Origin: JAATFS01 sp037145635
GTDB taxonomy: Bacteria > Pseudomonadota > Gammaproteobacteria > Xanthomonadales > Xanthomonadaceae
Assembly: GCA_037145635.1 (NCBI GenBank)
Contig: JBBCXB010000001.1
Span: forward strand, 620,001 to 684,000
Direction: 5' to 3'
Length of the DNA stretch: 64,000 bases
Position 1 is the stretch's first letter. The number at the start of each line of letters is the position of its first letter. Below, piece by piece: positions 1 to 9,173 of this stretch. A model generated the notes under the pieces. That model was not told the origin of the DNA, made no database searches, and saw only the letters and a list, made by a program, of their open reading frames with translations. Made by a program: the position numbers and the translations under genes.

Positions 1-266
1 TTGCCGACCCGCGGCAGCACCACCTCGAAGTCGCCGCGCGCGAAGTCGTGCAGGGTGGTGGTGGCGATGCGGATCGAACGGGTGGCCACGTACACCGCCC
101 AGGCGATCAGCCCCGCCGACACCGCACCGGCCGCCAGCGCCAGGGCCAGTTGCGCGCCGGGCGCGAGCGACAGCGCGTAACCCGCGACGGAGGAGAGCAG
201 CGGCAGCGCAACCGCGACCGCGGCGGCGGTCCACAGTTTGAAGGCGATCGTGGTCTTGCGTGACAT
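1..266 (-). CDS. methyl-accepting chemotaxis protein, N-terminal part (runs off left edge)
   Basis: The first 88 residues of a chemoreceptor are visible; the rest lies outside the window. Two hydrophobic segments follow a short basic start (roughly residues 10-30 and 38-58), then the motif RSIRIATTTLHDFARGDFEV. This matches the equivalent part of the complete receptor just upstream (start at 2470), so the two are tandem paralogues. The ATG is preceded by AGGAAC on the minus strand. It is probably co-transcribed with the complete receptor, with 74 bases between the genes. The receptor class is certain only by similarity to the neighbour, because no signalling domain is in view. Confidence 0.8.
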   Translation of the reverse strand, partial: MSRKTTIAFKLWTAAAVAVALPLLSSVAGYALSLAPGAQLALALAAGAVSAGLIAWAVYVATRSIRIATTTLHDFARGDFEVVLPRVG

Positions 267-305
267 GGAAGGTTCCTGGAGGTAGGGAGCGTCGACGGGC
301 GGGAC

Positions 306-327
306 GCCGGACCCGTGGCGGTCCGGC
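306..327 (-). terminator. GC-rich hairpin between two receptor genes
   Basis: A perfect 8-bp inverted repeat, GCCGGACC and GGTCCGGC with a 6-base loop, sits 13 bases after the stop of the complete receptor. No T-run follows on the minus strand. It is therefore either a weak or processing hairpin that lowers expression of the next receptor, or chance in GC-rich DNA. Confidence 0.35.
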
Positions 328-340
328 ACTTCAGGACAGG

Positions 341-2470
341 CTAGAAACTGCTGAACTTGCTCTCGTCCAGCAGTTCGCTCACCGCCTGCGCGGCGGGGCG
401 GCGCAGCGGCGCCACGTTGCCGTCGCGGCGGCTGCGGGACGCGGCGGCCCCGGCGGCCCCGGCGAGCTTGTGCGAGACGATCGAGGCGCCGCTGGTCTTG
501 AAGAAGCTCATCAGCTCCTGCAGCTTCTCGGCCTGGCCGCTCATCTGCTCGGCGGTGGCGGCCAGCTCCTCGGAGGTGGCCGCGGCCTGCTGGGTGGTCT
601 GGTTGAGCTGGCCGACCGCACCGTTGATCTGGCCCACGCCGGCGCTCTGTTCCTCGGAGGCGGCGGCGATCTCCTGCACCAGGTCGGAGGTGCGGCGGAT
701 CGACGGCACGATCTCGCCGAGCAGGCGGCCGGCGCTCTCGGCCAGATCCACGCTGGAGCCGGCGACCTCGCCGATCTCGTGGGCGGCGACCTGGCTGCGC
801 TCGGCCAGCTTGCGCACCTCGGCGGCCACCACCGCGAAGCCCTTGCCGTGCTCGCCGGCACGGGCGGCCTCGATCGCCGCGTTCAGCGCCAGCAGGTTGG
901 TCTGGTAGGCGATGTCGTCGATGATGCCGATCTTCTGCGCGATCTGCTTCATCGCCGCCACCGTGGCGCGCACGGTCTCGCCGCCTTCCACCGCCTCCTG
1001 GGCCGCCTTGGCGGCCATGCCGTCGGTGACCTTGGCGTTCTCCGCGTTCTGGTTGATCGAGGCCGCCATCTGCTCGATCGAGGCGCTGGTCTGCTCGACC
1101 CCGGCGGCCTGCTCGCTGGCGGCCTGCGACAGCGACTGCGCGGTGGCGTTGACCTCCTCGGAGGCGCCGGCCAGGTTCTCCGCGCTGCCGTTGACCGCGT
1201 TGACCACCTCGGTGAGCTTGCCCACGGTGCTGTTGACGTAGCGCTGCATGTCGGCGAACGCGCCTTCGTAGCGACCGTTGACGTTGTGGGTGAGGTCGCC
1301 GTCGGCGATCGCGCCCATCACCTGGATCACCTCGGTGACGCTGCGCAGGTTGGCGCGCGCGCGCTCGATGCTGTCGTTGACGAAGGCCTTCTTGCCGGGC
1401 AGCTGCGCCAGCGGCGCCTCGAAGTTGCCGCGGCCGAACTCGGCCACCACGCCCATCGCCAGCTTCTTGACCTGGATGTGCGCATCCACCATGCGGTTGA
1501 TGCCCTCGGCCATGCTGCGGAAGTCGCCGTCGAAGCGAGTGGTGTCGATGATCACGTCGATGTCGCCGGCATCGTGCTCGCGCGACATGTGGTTCATTTC
1601 GGCGATCAGCCCGACCAGGTTGGCGCGCACCTGCTCGACGATCTCGTTGACGAAGGCTTTCTTGCCCGGCAGCAGTGCCAGCTGGGCCTGGAAGTTGCCG
1701 CGGCCGAACTCGGCGAACACGCCCATGGCCTGGCGCTTGACCGCGATGTGCGCGGCGACCATGCGATTGATGCCGTCGGCCATGGTGCGGAAGTCGCCGT
1801 CGAAGCGGGTGACGTCGATGACCGCATCGATCTCGCCGAGGTCGTGCTGGGCGGCCATGTGGTTGATCTGCTCGATCAGCCCGGTGAGGTTGCCGCGGAC
1901 CTGGTCGATGATGCCGTTGATGAAGGCCTTCTTGCCGGGCAGCGGTGCCAGCTGGGCCTGGAAGTTGCCGCGGCCGAACTCGGCGAACACGCCCATCGCC
2001 TGCTTCTTCACGCCGATGTGGGCGGCGACCATCTGGTTGACGCCCTCGGCCATCGCCCGCAGGTCGCCCTCGAAGCGGCTGGTGTCGATGAACACGTCGA
2101 TGTCGCCGGCCTCGTGCTCGCGCGACATGCGGTTGATCTGCTCGTTGACGTGGTGGACGCTGGCCTGCACCTTGCGCAGCGCCAGCAGCACCTCGCAGGC
2201 CTGGTCGTCGCGGGTCTCGGGCATGATCACCTCGAAGCTGCCGCGGGCGAACGCGGCCAGCGTGGTGTCGGCGATGCGCAGCGAGCGCGCCGCGCCCTGC
2301 ACGGCCCATGCCAGCAGCACGCCGGTGACCGCGACGGTGGCCAGCAGCAGCGGCAGGATGCGCTGCTGCACGCCCAGGTCGGCGGCGACCACGGTGGTGA
2401 GGATGGGCAGCGCCACCGCAGAGGCGGCGGCCAGCCAGAGCTTGGTGGCGATCCGGATTCGATTACGCAT
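341..2470 (-). CDS. methyl-accepting chemotaxis protein with repeated HAMP-like modules
   Basis: 709-residue membrane chemoreceptor that would signal to CheA through CheW. Two hydrophobic segments (about residues 10-30 and 38-60) flank almost no periplasmic region, so it probably senses something in the cytoplasm or membrane. Residues about 105-400 are near-identical 90-residue modules (key words FAEFGRGNFQA, LPGKKAF, TRFDGDFR). They are encoded by a 270-bp tandem repeat whose equivalent points lie at 1391, 1661 and 1931, with a partial module before them; these look like stacked HAMP-type units. The signalling tip lies near residues 515-570 (NLLALNAAIEAARAGEHGKG). There is no C-terminal NWETF-type tether for CheR/CheB. 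It follows cheA in the same operon. Confidence 0.93.
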   Translation of the reverse strand: MRNRIRIATKLWLAAASAVALPILTTVVAADLGVQQRILPLLLATVAVTGVLLAWAVQGAARSLRIADTTLAAFARGSFEVIMPETRDDQACEVLLALRKVQASVHHVNEQINRMSREHEAGDIDVFIDTSRFEGDLRAMAEGVNQMVAAHIGVKKQAMGVFAEFGRGNFQAQLAPLPGKKAFINGIIDQVRGNLTGLIEQINHMAAQHDLGEIDAVIDVTRFDGDFRTMADGINRMVAAHIAVKRQAMGVFAEFGRGNFQAQLALLPGKKAFVNEIVEQVRANLVGLIAEMNHMSREHDAGDIDVIIDTTRFDGDFRSMAEGINRMVDAHIQVKKLAMGVVAEFGRGNFEAPLAQLPGKKAFVNDSIERARANLRSVTEVIQVMGAIADGDLTHNVNGRYEGAFADMQRYVNSTVGKLTEVVNAVNGSAENLAGASEEVNATAQSLSQAASEQAAGVEQTSASIEQMAASINQNAENAKVTDGMAAKAAQEAVEGGETVRATVAAMKQIAQKIGIIDDIAYQTNLLALNAAIEAARAGEHGKGFAVVAAEVRKLAERSQVAAHEIGEVAGSSVDLAESAGRLLGEIVPSIRRTSDLVQEIAAASEEQSAGVGQINGAVGQLNQTTQQAAATSEELAATAEQMSGQAEKLQELMSFFKTSGASIVSHKLAGAAGAAASRSRRDGNVAPLRRPAAQAVSELLDESKFSSF
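1391..2200 (-). repeat. 270-bp in-frame tandem repeat inside the receptor gene
   Basis: Matching stretches recur exactly 270 bp (90 codons) apart: the segment encoding LPGKKAF begins at 1391, 1661 and 1931, and the flanking segments encoding FGRGNF and RFDGDFR recur with the same period. The outer limits given here are approximate. Nucleotide identity is high over tens of bases, consistent with recent internal duplication or gene conversion. Confidence 0.8.
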
Positions 2471-2518
2471 GACGACGTCCTGTTGCCTGGCAAAAGAGAA
2501 GGGGGAAGAACGGAGGAA

Positions 2519-4594
2519 TCAGGCCGCGACGGCCTCGCCGGCGGGCTCGACCTGTTGCAGCAGCGACGGCACGTCCAGGATCAGCGCGACCCCGCCGCTG
2601 CCGAGGATGCTGGAGCCGCTGATGCCGCGGACGCCGGCGAACACCTTGGACAGCGGCTTGATCACCGTCTGCCATTCGCCGAGCAGCTGGTCCACGACCA
2701 GCCCGAAGCGCTGCGCGCCCTGGCGGATCACCACGATGCTTTCCCGCGCCGGCGGCGTGCCGGGGATGTCGAACACGCTGCGCAGGCGCATGTAGGGCAG
2801 CACCCCGCCGCGCAGGTCGATGTACTCGCTGCGGTAGTCGGGGGCGAATTCCACGCACTCCTCCACCGCGTCCAGCGGCACCACGAACACCGATTTGCCG
2901 ACGCCGACCTGGAAGCCGTTGATGATCGCCAGGGTCAGCGGCAGCCGCACCGAGATGGTGGTGCCGGCGCCGGGCTGGCTGGCGATGTCCACGCTGCCGC
3001 GCAGCGCGGTGATGTTGCGCTTGACCACGTCCATGCCCACGCCGCGGCCGGACAGGTTGGTCACCTTCTCGGCGGTGGAGAAGCCCGGCTCGAAGATCAG
3101 CGCGAACACCTCGCGGTCGGCCAGCACGCGGCCGGGCTCGATCAGCCCGCGCTCGGCGGCCTTGGCCAGGATGCGCTCGCGGTCCAGGCCGCCGCCGTCG
3201 TCGCTGATCTGGATGACGATGCTGCCGGAGTCGTGGAAGGCGTTCAGGCGCACCGTGCCGCGCTCGGGCTTGCCGCGCGCGCGGCGCAGCTCGGCCGGCT
3301 CGATGCCGTGGTCCATGGCGTTGCGCACCAGGTGGGTGAGCGGATCGGCGATCTTCTCCACCACCGACTTGTCCAGCTCGGTGTCCTCGCCGCTGACCAC
3401 CAGCGCGATGTCCTTGCCGAGCTCGCGCGCCACGTCGTGGACCACGCGGTGGAAGCGGCCGAAGGTGCCGCCGATCTTGACCATGCGCAGCTGCAGCGCG
3501 CTCTCGCGCACTTCCTCCACCAGCCCGGCCAGGGTCGAGGTGGATTCGAGCAGCAGCGCGTCGCCGGTGCGCTGGGCGTTGGCGCCGGTGCTGGCGACGG
3601 CGATGATCAGCTCGCCGACCAGGTCGATCATGCGGTCGAGCTTGTCGGCGTCGACGCGGATCGAGCGGGCTTCCTGGGCCTGGCCGCCGCCGCCGGCACG
3701 CGCCGCCGCCGCCGCCGCCGCGGGCACCGCGACCGGGGCGGGGGCGGAAGCGGGTGCGACGGCCGCTTCGGCCGGCAGCTCGGCGAAGTCCAGCGCCGAG
3801 GCGTCGCTGGCGCCAGTGCCGCGCGGCAGCAGCGGCTGGTCGACGTCGGCGTCGTCGCTGCCGGGCGTCACCGCCAGCAGCTGCAGGTCGCAGTCGTCGC
3901 GCACGAACTCGAACACGTCCTCGACCGCGGCGCGCTCGGCGTCCGAGCGCAGCAGCACCTCGAAGCCGAGGTAGCAGGCTTCCGGGTCCAGTGCGTCCAG
4001 GCCGGGCAGGCGGTCCTGCACGGTGCGCACGCGCTCCAGCGCGCCCAGGCTGCGCAGGCAGCGCAGCAGCTGCAGCGGCGAGTTGCCGAAGCGCAGCGCG
4101 TCGGCGTGCGGATGGAACGAGATGCGCCAGTAGCCCGTGTGCGCCGCCGCGACCGCGACCGCCGGGGCCGCCGCGGCCGTGGGCGCGGCCTGCGCGGCGC
4201 CCGCCGGATCCAGGAACACCTGCAGCTGCGCCAGCAGCGGCAGGCCGTCGGCGGCCAGCGCCGCGACGTCGACGCTGCTGTCGGCCGCGGCCTCGACCAG
4301 CGCGCGGATGTGGTCGCAGCAGGCCAGCAGCAGCGCGATCAGGTCGATGTCGAGCACGATGCGGTGCTCGCGCACCAGGTCGAGCACGCTTTCCACCACG
4401 TGGGTGAAGCCCACCAGCTGCGCCAGGTCGAACAGCCCGCCCGAACCCTTGATGGTGTGGGCGGCGCGGAAGATCGCGTTGACGGCGTCGGGCCCGGCTT
4501 CGCCGCGCTCGGCCTCCAGCAGGTTGCGTTCCATGTCCTCGAGCAGGTCGCGGCTCTCGGCCAGGAAGGTCTGCAGCAACTGATCCATGTTCAT
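2519..4594 (-). CDS. cheA: chemotaxis histidine kinase CheA
   Basis: 691-residue cytoplasmic kinase that autophosphorylates under receptor control and passes phosphate to response regulators. Order of domains: P1/HPt with phospho-accepting His in AAHTIKGSGG (about residue 46); a CheY-binding-like region (about 150-250); an Ala/Pro-rich linker (about 260-300); dimerisation and HATPase with N-box LVRNAMDHG (about 423), DDGGGLD and GRGVGMDVV; a C-terminal CheW-like domain (about 560-690). The start at 4594 (MNMDQLLQTFLAES) is chosen because the HPt fold begins there; the open frame upstream is low-complexity. It follows the STAS gene by 17 bases and precedes the receptor by 48. Confidence 0.95.
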   Translation of the reverse strand: MNMDQLLQTFLAESRDLLEDMERNLLEAERGEAGPDAVNAIFRAAHTIKGSGGLFDLAQLVGFTHVVESVLDLVREHRIVLDIDLIALLLACCDHIRALVEAAADSSVDVAALAADGLPLLAQLQVFLDPAGAAQAAPTAAAAPAVAVAAAHTGYWRISFHPHADALRFGNSPLQLLRCLRSLGALERVRTVQDRLPGLDALDPEACYLGFEVLLRSDAERAAVEDVFEFVRDDCDLQLLAVTPGSDDADVDQPLLPRGTGASDASALDFAELPAEAAVAPASAPAPVAVPAAAAAAARAGGGGQAQEARSIRVDADKLDRMIDLVGELIIAVASTGANAQRTGDALLLESTSTLAGLVEEVRESALQLRMVKIGGTFGRFHRVVHDVARELGKDIALVVSGEDTELDKSVVEKIADPLTHLVRNAMDHGIEPAELRRARGKPERGTVRLNAFHDSGSIVIQISDDGGGLDRERILAKAAERGLIEPGRVLADREVFALIFEPGFSTAEKVTNLSGRGVGMDVVKRNITALRGSVDIASQPGAGTTISVRLPLTLAIINGFQVGVGKSVFVVPLDAVEECVEFAPDYRSEYIDLRGGVLPYMRLRSVFDIPGTPPARESIVVIRQGAQRFGLVVDQLLGEWQTVIKPLSKVFAGVRGISGSSILGSGGVALILDVPSLLQQVEPAGEAVAA

Positions 4595-4611
4595 GCGGCG
4601 GTTCCGGTGAG

Positions 4612-4932
4612 TCAGTGGACGGAGGGAAGGTCGGACGCGGCGGCGAACTGCGCATCCAGCCCGAGCAGGGCGAGTGCGTCGTCCACCGCGGCGCTGCGCG
4701 CCCCGAGCAGGAAACTCCGGGCCTGCGCCTCCACGGCCTGGCGCGTGGCCAGCAGCAGCTGCACGCCGGTGGCGTCGATCGCTTCGACCTGGGCGAGGTC
4801 GAGCGTCACCGGGCCCGGATGGGCCAGCGCGGGCAGCAGTTCGGGTTTGAGGTCGCCGGCGTGGCGGATCGTCATGTCTCCCATGACGACGAGTTCGAGG
4901 GGCAGTCCCTCGCCTGGATCCTGAACGCTCAT
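4612..4932 (-). CDS. STAS-domain protein of the chemotaxis operon
   Basis: 106-residue single STAS domain, the fold of anti-anti-sigma factors. The conserved loop that carries the phosphorylatable Ser/Thr in the family reads IDATGVQLL, with Thr in the acceptor position. It is the first gene after the FliA-like promoter and lies directly ahead of cheA. STAS proteins are often found in xanthomonad chemotaxis clusters, where their role is not established. A regulatory switch in chemosensory signalling is inference from position. Confidence 0.82.
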   Translation of the reverse strand: MSVQDPGEGLPLELVVMGDMTIRHAGDLKPELLPALAHPGPVTLDLAQVEAIDATGVQLLLATRQAVEAQARSFLLGARSAAVDDALALLGLDAQFAAASDLPSVH

Positions 4933-5275
4933 CGGTCACCTCTCGAGCAGTGCGGCCGGCAGGCCGCGACGGAGGACCGGCGACAGTGCGTGCCGGCATC
5001 AGTGCTGATATCGGCGCAGGGAGGGAATATTTAGCCTGGCGTCAGGGAACTGTGACGATTCCCGTGCATTGGCGTATTCATCACGTGAACCGGTCAGCGA
5101 GGACCGGCGGCGGACTGTGATGGGTAGCGTGAAGATGTCGCAGCGTGCCATGCGCGCTGCCGTGGGACGCGCCCCGGCGCATCCAAGGGCGCTGGTGAGC
5201 GCGTCCCGGAGTGCCGCGCCGGGGCGGCGCCGCCACGTCCGCGGCGGCCCGGCAGCGGACGCGACGCCGCGCCGG
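4933..5275. other. intergenic region between mfd and the chemotaxis operon
   Basis: Apart from the FliA-like promoter at 5008-5033, I see no gene, convincing terminator or repeat. Open frames crossing it are GC-driven and have no recognisable protein features. Confidence 0.5.
5008..5033 (-). promoter_or_regulatory. FliA (sigma-28) type promoter for the STAS-cheA-receptor operon
   Basis: On the minus strand TAAA, 14 bases, then GCCGATAT lies 76 bases upstream of the STAS start codon. The established flagellar sigma-28 consensus is TAAA-N15-GCCGATAA. The site matches 4/4 and 7/8 positions with a one-base-short spacer. Chemotaxis genes are classic late flagellar genes, so context agrees. Confidence 0.6.
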
Positions 5276-8200
5276 TCAGCGCGGCGCCAGGGTGGTCAGC
5301 AGGCCGCGCGCGGCGTTGAAGCGGTCGCCGCCCTCGGGCAGCGGCAGGCGGATCCGGAGCTTGTCCGGTCCCTCCATCGTGTACAGCTTGGGCTGCTTCT
5401 GGATCAGCTGGATCACCGCCACCGGGTCGATCGCCGGCCTGGCCTCGAACACGAGGCGGCCGCCGCTGGCGCCGAGCTCGAGCTTGCGGACGCCCAGCGC
5501 GTTGGCCTGCAGCTTCAGCTCGGCGATCGCGAACAGGTGCTTGACCGGCTCCGGCAGCAGGCCGAAGCGGTCGATCATCTCCACCTGCAGCTCGCGCAGC
5601 GCGTCGGCGTCGCGCGCGCTGCTGATGCGCTTGTACAGCGTCAGCCGGGTGTGCACGTCCGGCAGGTAGTCCTCGGGGATCAGCGCCGGCACATGCAGTT
5701 CCACCTCGGCCCCGCGCGCCTCCTCGCCGGCATCCAGGTCCGGCAGCTTGCCCTGGCGGATCGAACGCACCGCGCGCTCCAGCAACTCGGTGTAGAGGCT
5801 GAAGCCGACCTCGGCCATCTGCCCGCTCTGGTCCTCGCCGAGCAGCTCGCCGGCGCCGCGGATCTCCAGGTCGTGGGTGGCCAGGGTGAAGCCGGCGCCG
5901 AGCTCGTCCATCGAGGCGATCGCCTCCAGCCGCTTCTCCGCGTCCGGGGTCATGCTGCGCCGGTCCGGCACCACCAGGTAGGCGTAGGCACGGTGGTGCG
6001 AGCGGCCGACGCGGCCGCGCAGCTGGTGCAGCTGGGCCAGGCCGAAGCGGTCGGCGCGGTTGATGATGATGGTGTTGGCGTTGGGGATGTCGATGCCCGA
6101 CTCGATGATCGTGGTCGACAGCAGCACGTTGAAGCGCTGCTTCTGGAAGTCCAGCATCACCCGCTCCAGCTCGCGCTCGGGCATCTGCCCGTGGGCCACG
6201 CCGATGCGCGCCTCCGGCACCAGCTCGGACAGCTCGCGCTGCATGCGGCCGATGCTCTCCACGTCGTTGTGCAGGAAGTACAGCTGGCCGCCGCGCGCCA
6301 GCTCGCGCTGGAACGCCTCGCGCAGCAGCGCGTTGTCCCAGGCGGTGATGAAGGTCTGCACCGCCAGCCGGTTCGGCGGCGGGGTGGCAATGATCGACAG
6401 GTCGCGCAGGCCGGCCATGGCCATGTTGAGCGTGCGCGGGATCGGCGTGGCGGTGAGGGTGAGCAGGTGCACGTTGGCGCGCATCGCCTTCAGCGCCTCC
6501 TTCTGGCGCACGCCGAAGCGCTGTTCCTCGTCCACCACCACCAGGCCGAGGTCGCGGAACTTCACGTCCGGCTGCAGCAGGCGGTGGGTGCCGATGATCA
6601 CGTCGATGGTGCCGGCGGCGACCTTCTCCAGCTCGGCCTTGATCTCCTTGGTGCTCTTGAAGCGAGACAGCACCTCCACCCGCATCGGGTAGTCGGCGAA
6701 GCGGTCGCGGAAGTTGCGGTAGTGCTGCTCGGCCAGCAGCGTGGTCGGCACCAGCACCGCGACCTGCTTGCCGGCGCTGGCCGCGGCGAACGCCGCGCGC
6801 ACCGCGACCTCGGTCTTGCCGAAGCCGACGTCGCCGCAGACCACGCGGTCCATCGGCTGGCTGCTGGCCAGGTCGCGCAGGGTGGCGTCGATCGCGGCCA
6901 GCTGGTCGGGCGTCTCCTCGAACGGGAAGCCGGCCGCGAACGGCTCGTACATCGCCCGGTCCACCTGCAGCGCCAGTCCGGCGCGGGCACGGCGGCGGGC
7001 CTGGATCTCCAGCAGTTCGGCGGCGACGTCGCGCACCTTCTCGGCGGCCTTGCGCTTGGCCTTGGTCCATTGCTCGCCGCCGAGCGAATGCAGCGGCGCG
7101 GTCTCGGCCGAGGCGCCCGAATAGCGGCTGATCAGGTGCAGCTGCGCGACCGGCACGTACAGGCGGTCGCCTTTGGCGTACTCGATCTCCAGGAACTCGC
7201 CGGGCAGGCCGCCGGCCTCGAGCACGATCAGGCCGCGGTAGCGGCCCACGCCGTGGTCCTCGTGCACGATCGGCGCGCCCTCGGACAGCTCGCCGAGGTC
7301 GCGGATGATCGCCTCGGGCTCGCGCCCGGCGCGGCGGCTGCGGCGCGGCTGGCTGGCGCGCTCGGGGAACAGCTGGCGCTCGGTCAGCACCGCGATCCGC
7401 GGCACGTCCAGCGCGAAGCCGTCCTCCAGCGGCGCCACCGCGATCGCGAAGCGGGGGACCGCTGCGGGCGCGGCGCCATCCGCCGCCAGGAACGCCGGGA
7501 AGTCCGGCAGCACCTCGGGCGCCAGGTCGGCGGCGGCCAGCACCTCCAGCAGCGCCTCGCGGCGCCCGGCCGAATCCACCGCGATCAGCACGCGGCCCGG
7601 GTAGTGCGCCAGGAACGAGGCCAGCGCCGCGCCGGCGGGCGCGTCCTTGGCCGCCACCGGCAACGGCGGCAGCGGCTGGTCGCCGAGCGCACGCGCCTCG
7701 TCGAGGCGCGCATGCCCTGCCGGCCACACCTCGATGCGGGCCAGCGTGTTGAGGCGTTCGCGCAGCACGTCCGGCGACTGGTAGAGCTCGTCCGGGGCCA
7801 GCAGCGGACGTTCCACGTCGTGGCGGCGCTGCTCGTAGCGCTGCTGGGTCTGGGTCCAGAACGCATCGGCGGCGTTGGAGACGTCCGGCGCCAGCAGCGG
7901 CAGCACGTGGTCGCCGAGGTAGTCGAACAGGGTCGCGGTGCCGCGCGCGGCGGCCTTGGTCCCGCTTCGCGCCGGGGCGTCGAAGAACAGCGGCAGGTAG
8001 TACTCGATGCCCGACGGCGCCAGCCCGGACTTGAGGTCCTGGTAGAGCGCGCTGCGGCGGGTGTCGACGTCGAAACGCTCGCGCAGCGTGGCGAGCACGC
8101 GTTCGACGCTGGCGTCGTCCATCGGCACCTCGCGCCCGGGCAGCATCTTCACCGACGGCACAGGGTCGAGCGAGCGCTGCGATTCCGGGTCGAACGCGCG

Positions 8201-8800
8201 GATGGAGTCGATGTCCTCGTCGAGCAGCTCGACCCGCAGCGGCGAGTCGGCCCCCATCGGGTAGACGTCGAGCAGCCCGCCGCGCACCGCGAAGTCGCCC
8301 GGGTCCATCACCTGCGGCACGTTGCGGTAGCCGGCGCTCTCCAGGCGGCGCTTCTCGGCCGCCAGGTCCAGGCGCTGGCCGACCGCCAGATCGAAGCTGC
8401 CGCCGACGATGTACTTCAGCGGTGCCACGTACTGCATCAGCGTCTGCACCGGCACGATCACCACCCCGCGCGCGAGCGTGGGCAGCCGGTGCAGGGCGGC
8501 CAGGCGCTGGCTGACGATGTCCGGGTGCGGGCTAAACTGGTCGTAGGGCAGGGTCTCCCAGTCCGGGAACGGCAACACCGGCAGCGTGGCCCCGGCGCCC
8601 AGCAGCGTGTGCAGGTCGGCCTCGATCTGGTGCGCGCTCTGGTTGTCGCGCGCGACCACGAGCACGGGGCCGGCATGCGTCTCCGCGGCGCGGGCCACAT
8701 ACCAGGCCAGCGCGGTGGCGGAGGCCGGGGCGCGCCAATAGGCGCGGAGCTGGCCCGGGCGGGGCAGCGGCGGAACGGGGGAAGAGGTGGGCGACGACAT
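5276..8800 (-). CDS. mfd: transcription-repair coupling factor Mfd
   Basis: 1174-residue SuperFamily-2 translocase that removes RNA polymerase stalled at DNA lesions and recruits UvrA. N-terminal UvrB-like region (about 1-350), RNA-polymerase-interacting domain (about 510-580, HEDHGVGRYRGL), then RecG-like helicase motors: Walker A GDVGFGKTE (about 655), DEEQ box (about 755), TATPIPRTLNMAM and the TRG-type motif VGRSHHRAYAY (about 930); C-terminal TRCF domain. Length is normal for the family. The ATG at 8800 lies 9 bases after the -10-like TAAAAT, so the transcript may be leaderless. It appears monocistronic. Confidence 0.97.
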   Translation of the reverse strand: MSSPTSSPVPPLPRPGQLRAYWRAPASATALAWYVARAAETHAGPVLVVARDNQSAHQIEADLHTLLGAGATLPVLPFPDWETLPYDQFSPHPDIVSQRLAALHRLPTLARGVVIVPVQTLMQYVAPLKYIVGGSFDLAVGQRLDLAAEKRRLESAGYRNVPQVMDPGDFAVRGGLLDVYPMGADSPLRVELLDEDIDSIRAFDPESQRSLDPVPSVKMLPGREVPMDDASVERVLATLRERFDVDTRRSALYQDLKSGLAPSGIEYYLPLFFDAPARSGTKAAARGTATLFDYLGDHVLPLLAPDVSNAADAFWTQTQQRYEQRRHDVERPLLAPDELYQSPDVLRERLNTLARIEVWPAGHARLDEARALGDQPLPPLPVAAKDAPAGAALASFLAHYPGRVLIAVDSAGRREALLEVLAAADLAPEVLPDFPAFLAADGAAPAAVPRFAIAVAPLEDGFALDVPRIAVLTERQLFPERASQPRRSRRAGREPEAIIRDLGELSEGAPIVHEDHGVGRYRGLIVLEAGGLPGEFLEIEYAKGDRLYVPVAQLHLISRYSGASAETAPLHSLGGEQWTKAKRKAAEKVRDVAAELLEIQARRRARAGLALQVDRAMYEPFAAGFPFEETPDQLAAIDATLRDLASSQPMDRVVCGDVGFGKTEVAVRAAFAAASAGKQVAVLVPTTLLAEQHYRNFRDRFADYPMRVEVLSRFKSTKEIKAELEKVAAGTIDVIIGTHRLLQPDVKFRDLGLVVVDEEQRFGVRQKEALKAMRANVHLLTLTATPIPRTLNMAMAGLRDLSIIATPPPNRLAVQTFITAWDNALLREAFQRELARGGQLYFLHNDVESIGRMQRELSELVPEARIGVAHGQMPERELERVMLDFQKQRFNVLLSTTIIESGIDIPNANTIIINRADRFGLAQLHQLRGRVGRSHHRAYAYLVVPDRRSMTPDAEKRLEAIASMDELGAGFTLATHDLEIRGAGELLGEDQSGQMAEVGFSLYTELLERAVRSIRQGKLPDLDAGEEARGAEVELHVPALIPEDYLPDVHTRLTLYKRISSARDADALRELQVEMIDRFGLLPEPVKHLFAIAELKLQANALGVRKLELGASGGRLVFEARPAIDPVAVIQLIQKQPKLYTMEGPDKLRIRLPLPEGGDRFNAARGLLTTLAPR

Positions 8801-8809
8801 GAACCGCCG

Positions 8810-8815
8810 ATTTTA
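8810..8815 (-). promoter_or_regulatory. -10 box of mfd (TAAAAT)
   Basis: TAAAAT within GGCTAAAATCGG ends 9 bases before the mfd ATG. The same ten-base context GCTAAAATCG occurs upstream of gltX. No good -35 is visible. Such close spacing implies a leader of only a few bases. Confidence 0.45.
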
Positions 8816-9148
8816 GCCTGCGGCGGTGAAGCGGCGGTAACGGCAGCGACCGTCGCTGGCGGTGCCGGCCGAGGCCGCGGATCCCGGCGGCGGCGGGCGA
8901 GCGCAGTGCCCGCCGGAGGGCACGGATGGGAGGCGGCGAGGCCGACGCAGGCGCCAAGCGCGTGCGGAACGCGTGTATCAGTCCCGGCCGCCTGAGTGCC
9001 AGGCCCTCCTGCCGGGATGCGTTGCAGGGCATGCCCGATGCATGGCGGGCCAGCTATGCGGAGCCTTTCACCTGGCTCGCCAGGCGCCAGTCCGTTGCGC
9101 GTCTCCTGTTCAAGCGACTGCCGGCGAACCCGGCGATCGCGTGCATCA

Positions 9149-9173
9149 GCGGCCCGCGGCCGTCGCGGGCCGC
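9149..9173 (-). terminator. strong hairpin after the GNAT gene
   Basis: A perfect 10-bp inverted repeat, GCGGCCCGCG and CGCGGGCCGC with a 5-base loop, begins 8 bases after the stop codon of the acetyltransferase on the minus strand. It lacks a T-run, so it may act in RNA stability or with Rho rather than as a canonical intrinsic terminator. Confidence 0.45.

Noticed and set aside
1391..2200. Repeats as a CRISPR or mobile array
   Set aside because: The 270-bp units are in frame inside one gene and encode protein modules.
260..4924. Very long open frame on the plus strand opposite cheA and the receptor
   Set aside because: It is the mirror of real minus-strand genes: composition is low-complexity (Leu/Gly/Ala/His/Arg), no domain is recognisable, and the minus frames give clear CheA and receptor motifs.
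5069..8995. Long plus-strand open frame opposite mfd
   Set aside because: GC-driven antisense frame, rich in Gln/Leu/Arg/His without motifs; Mfd on the other strand is unambiguous.
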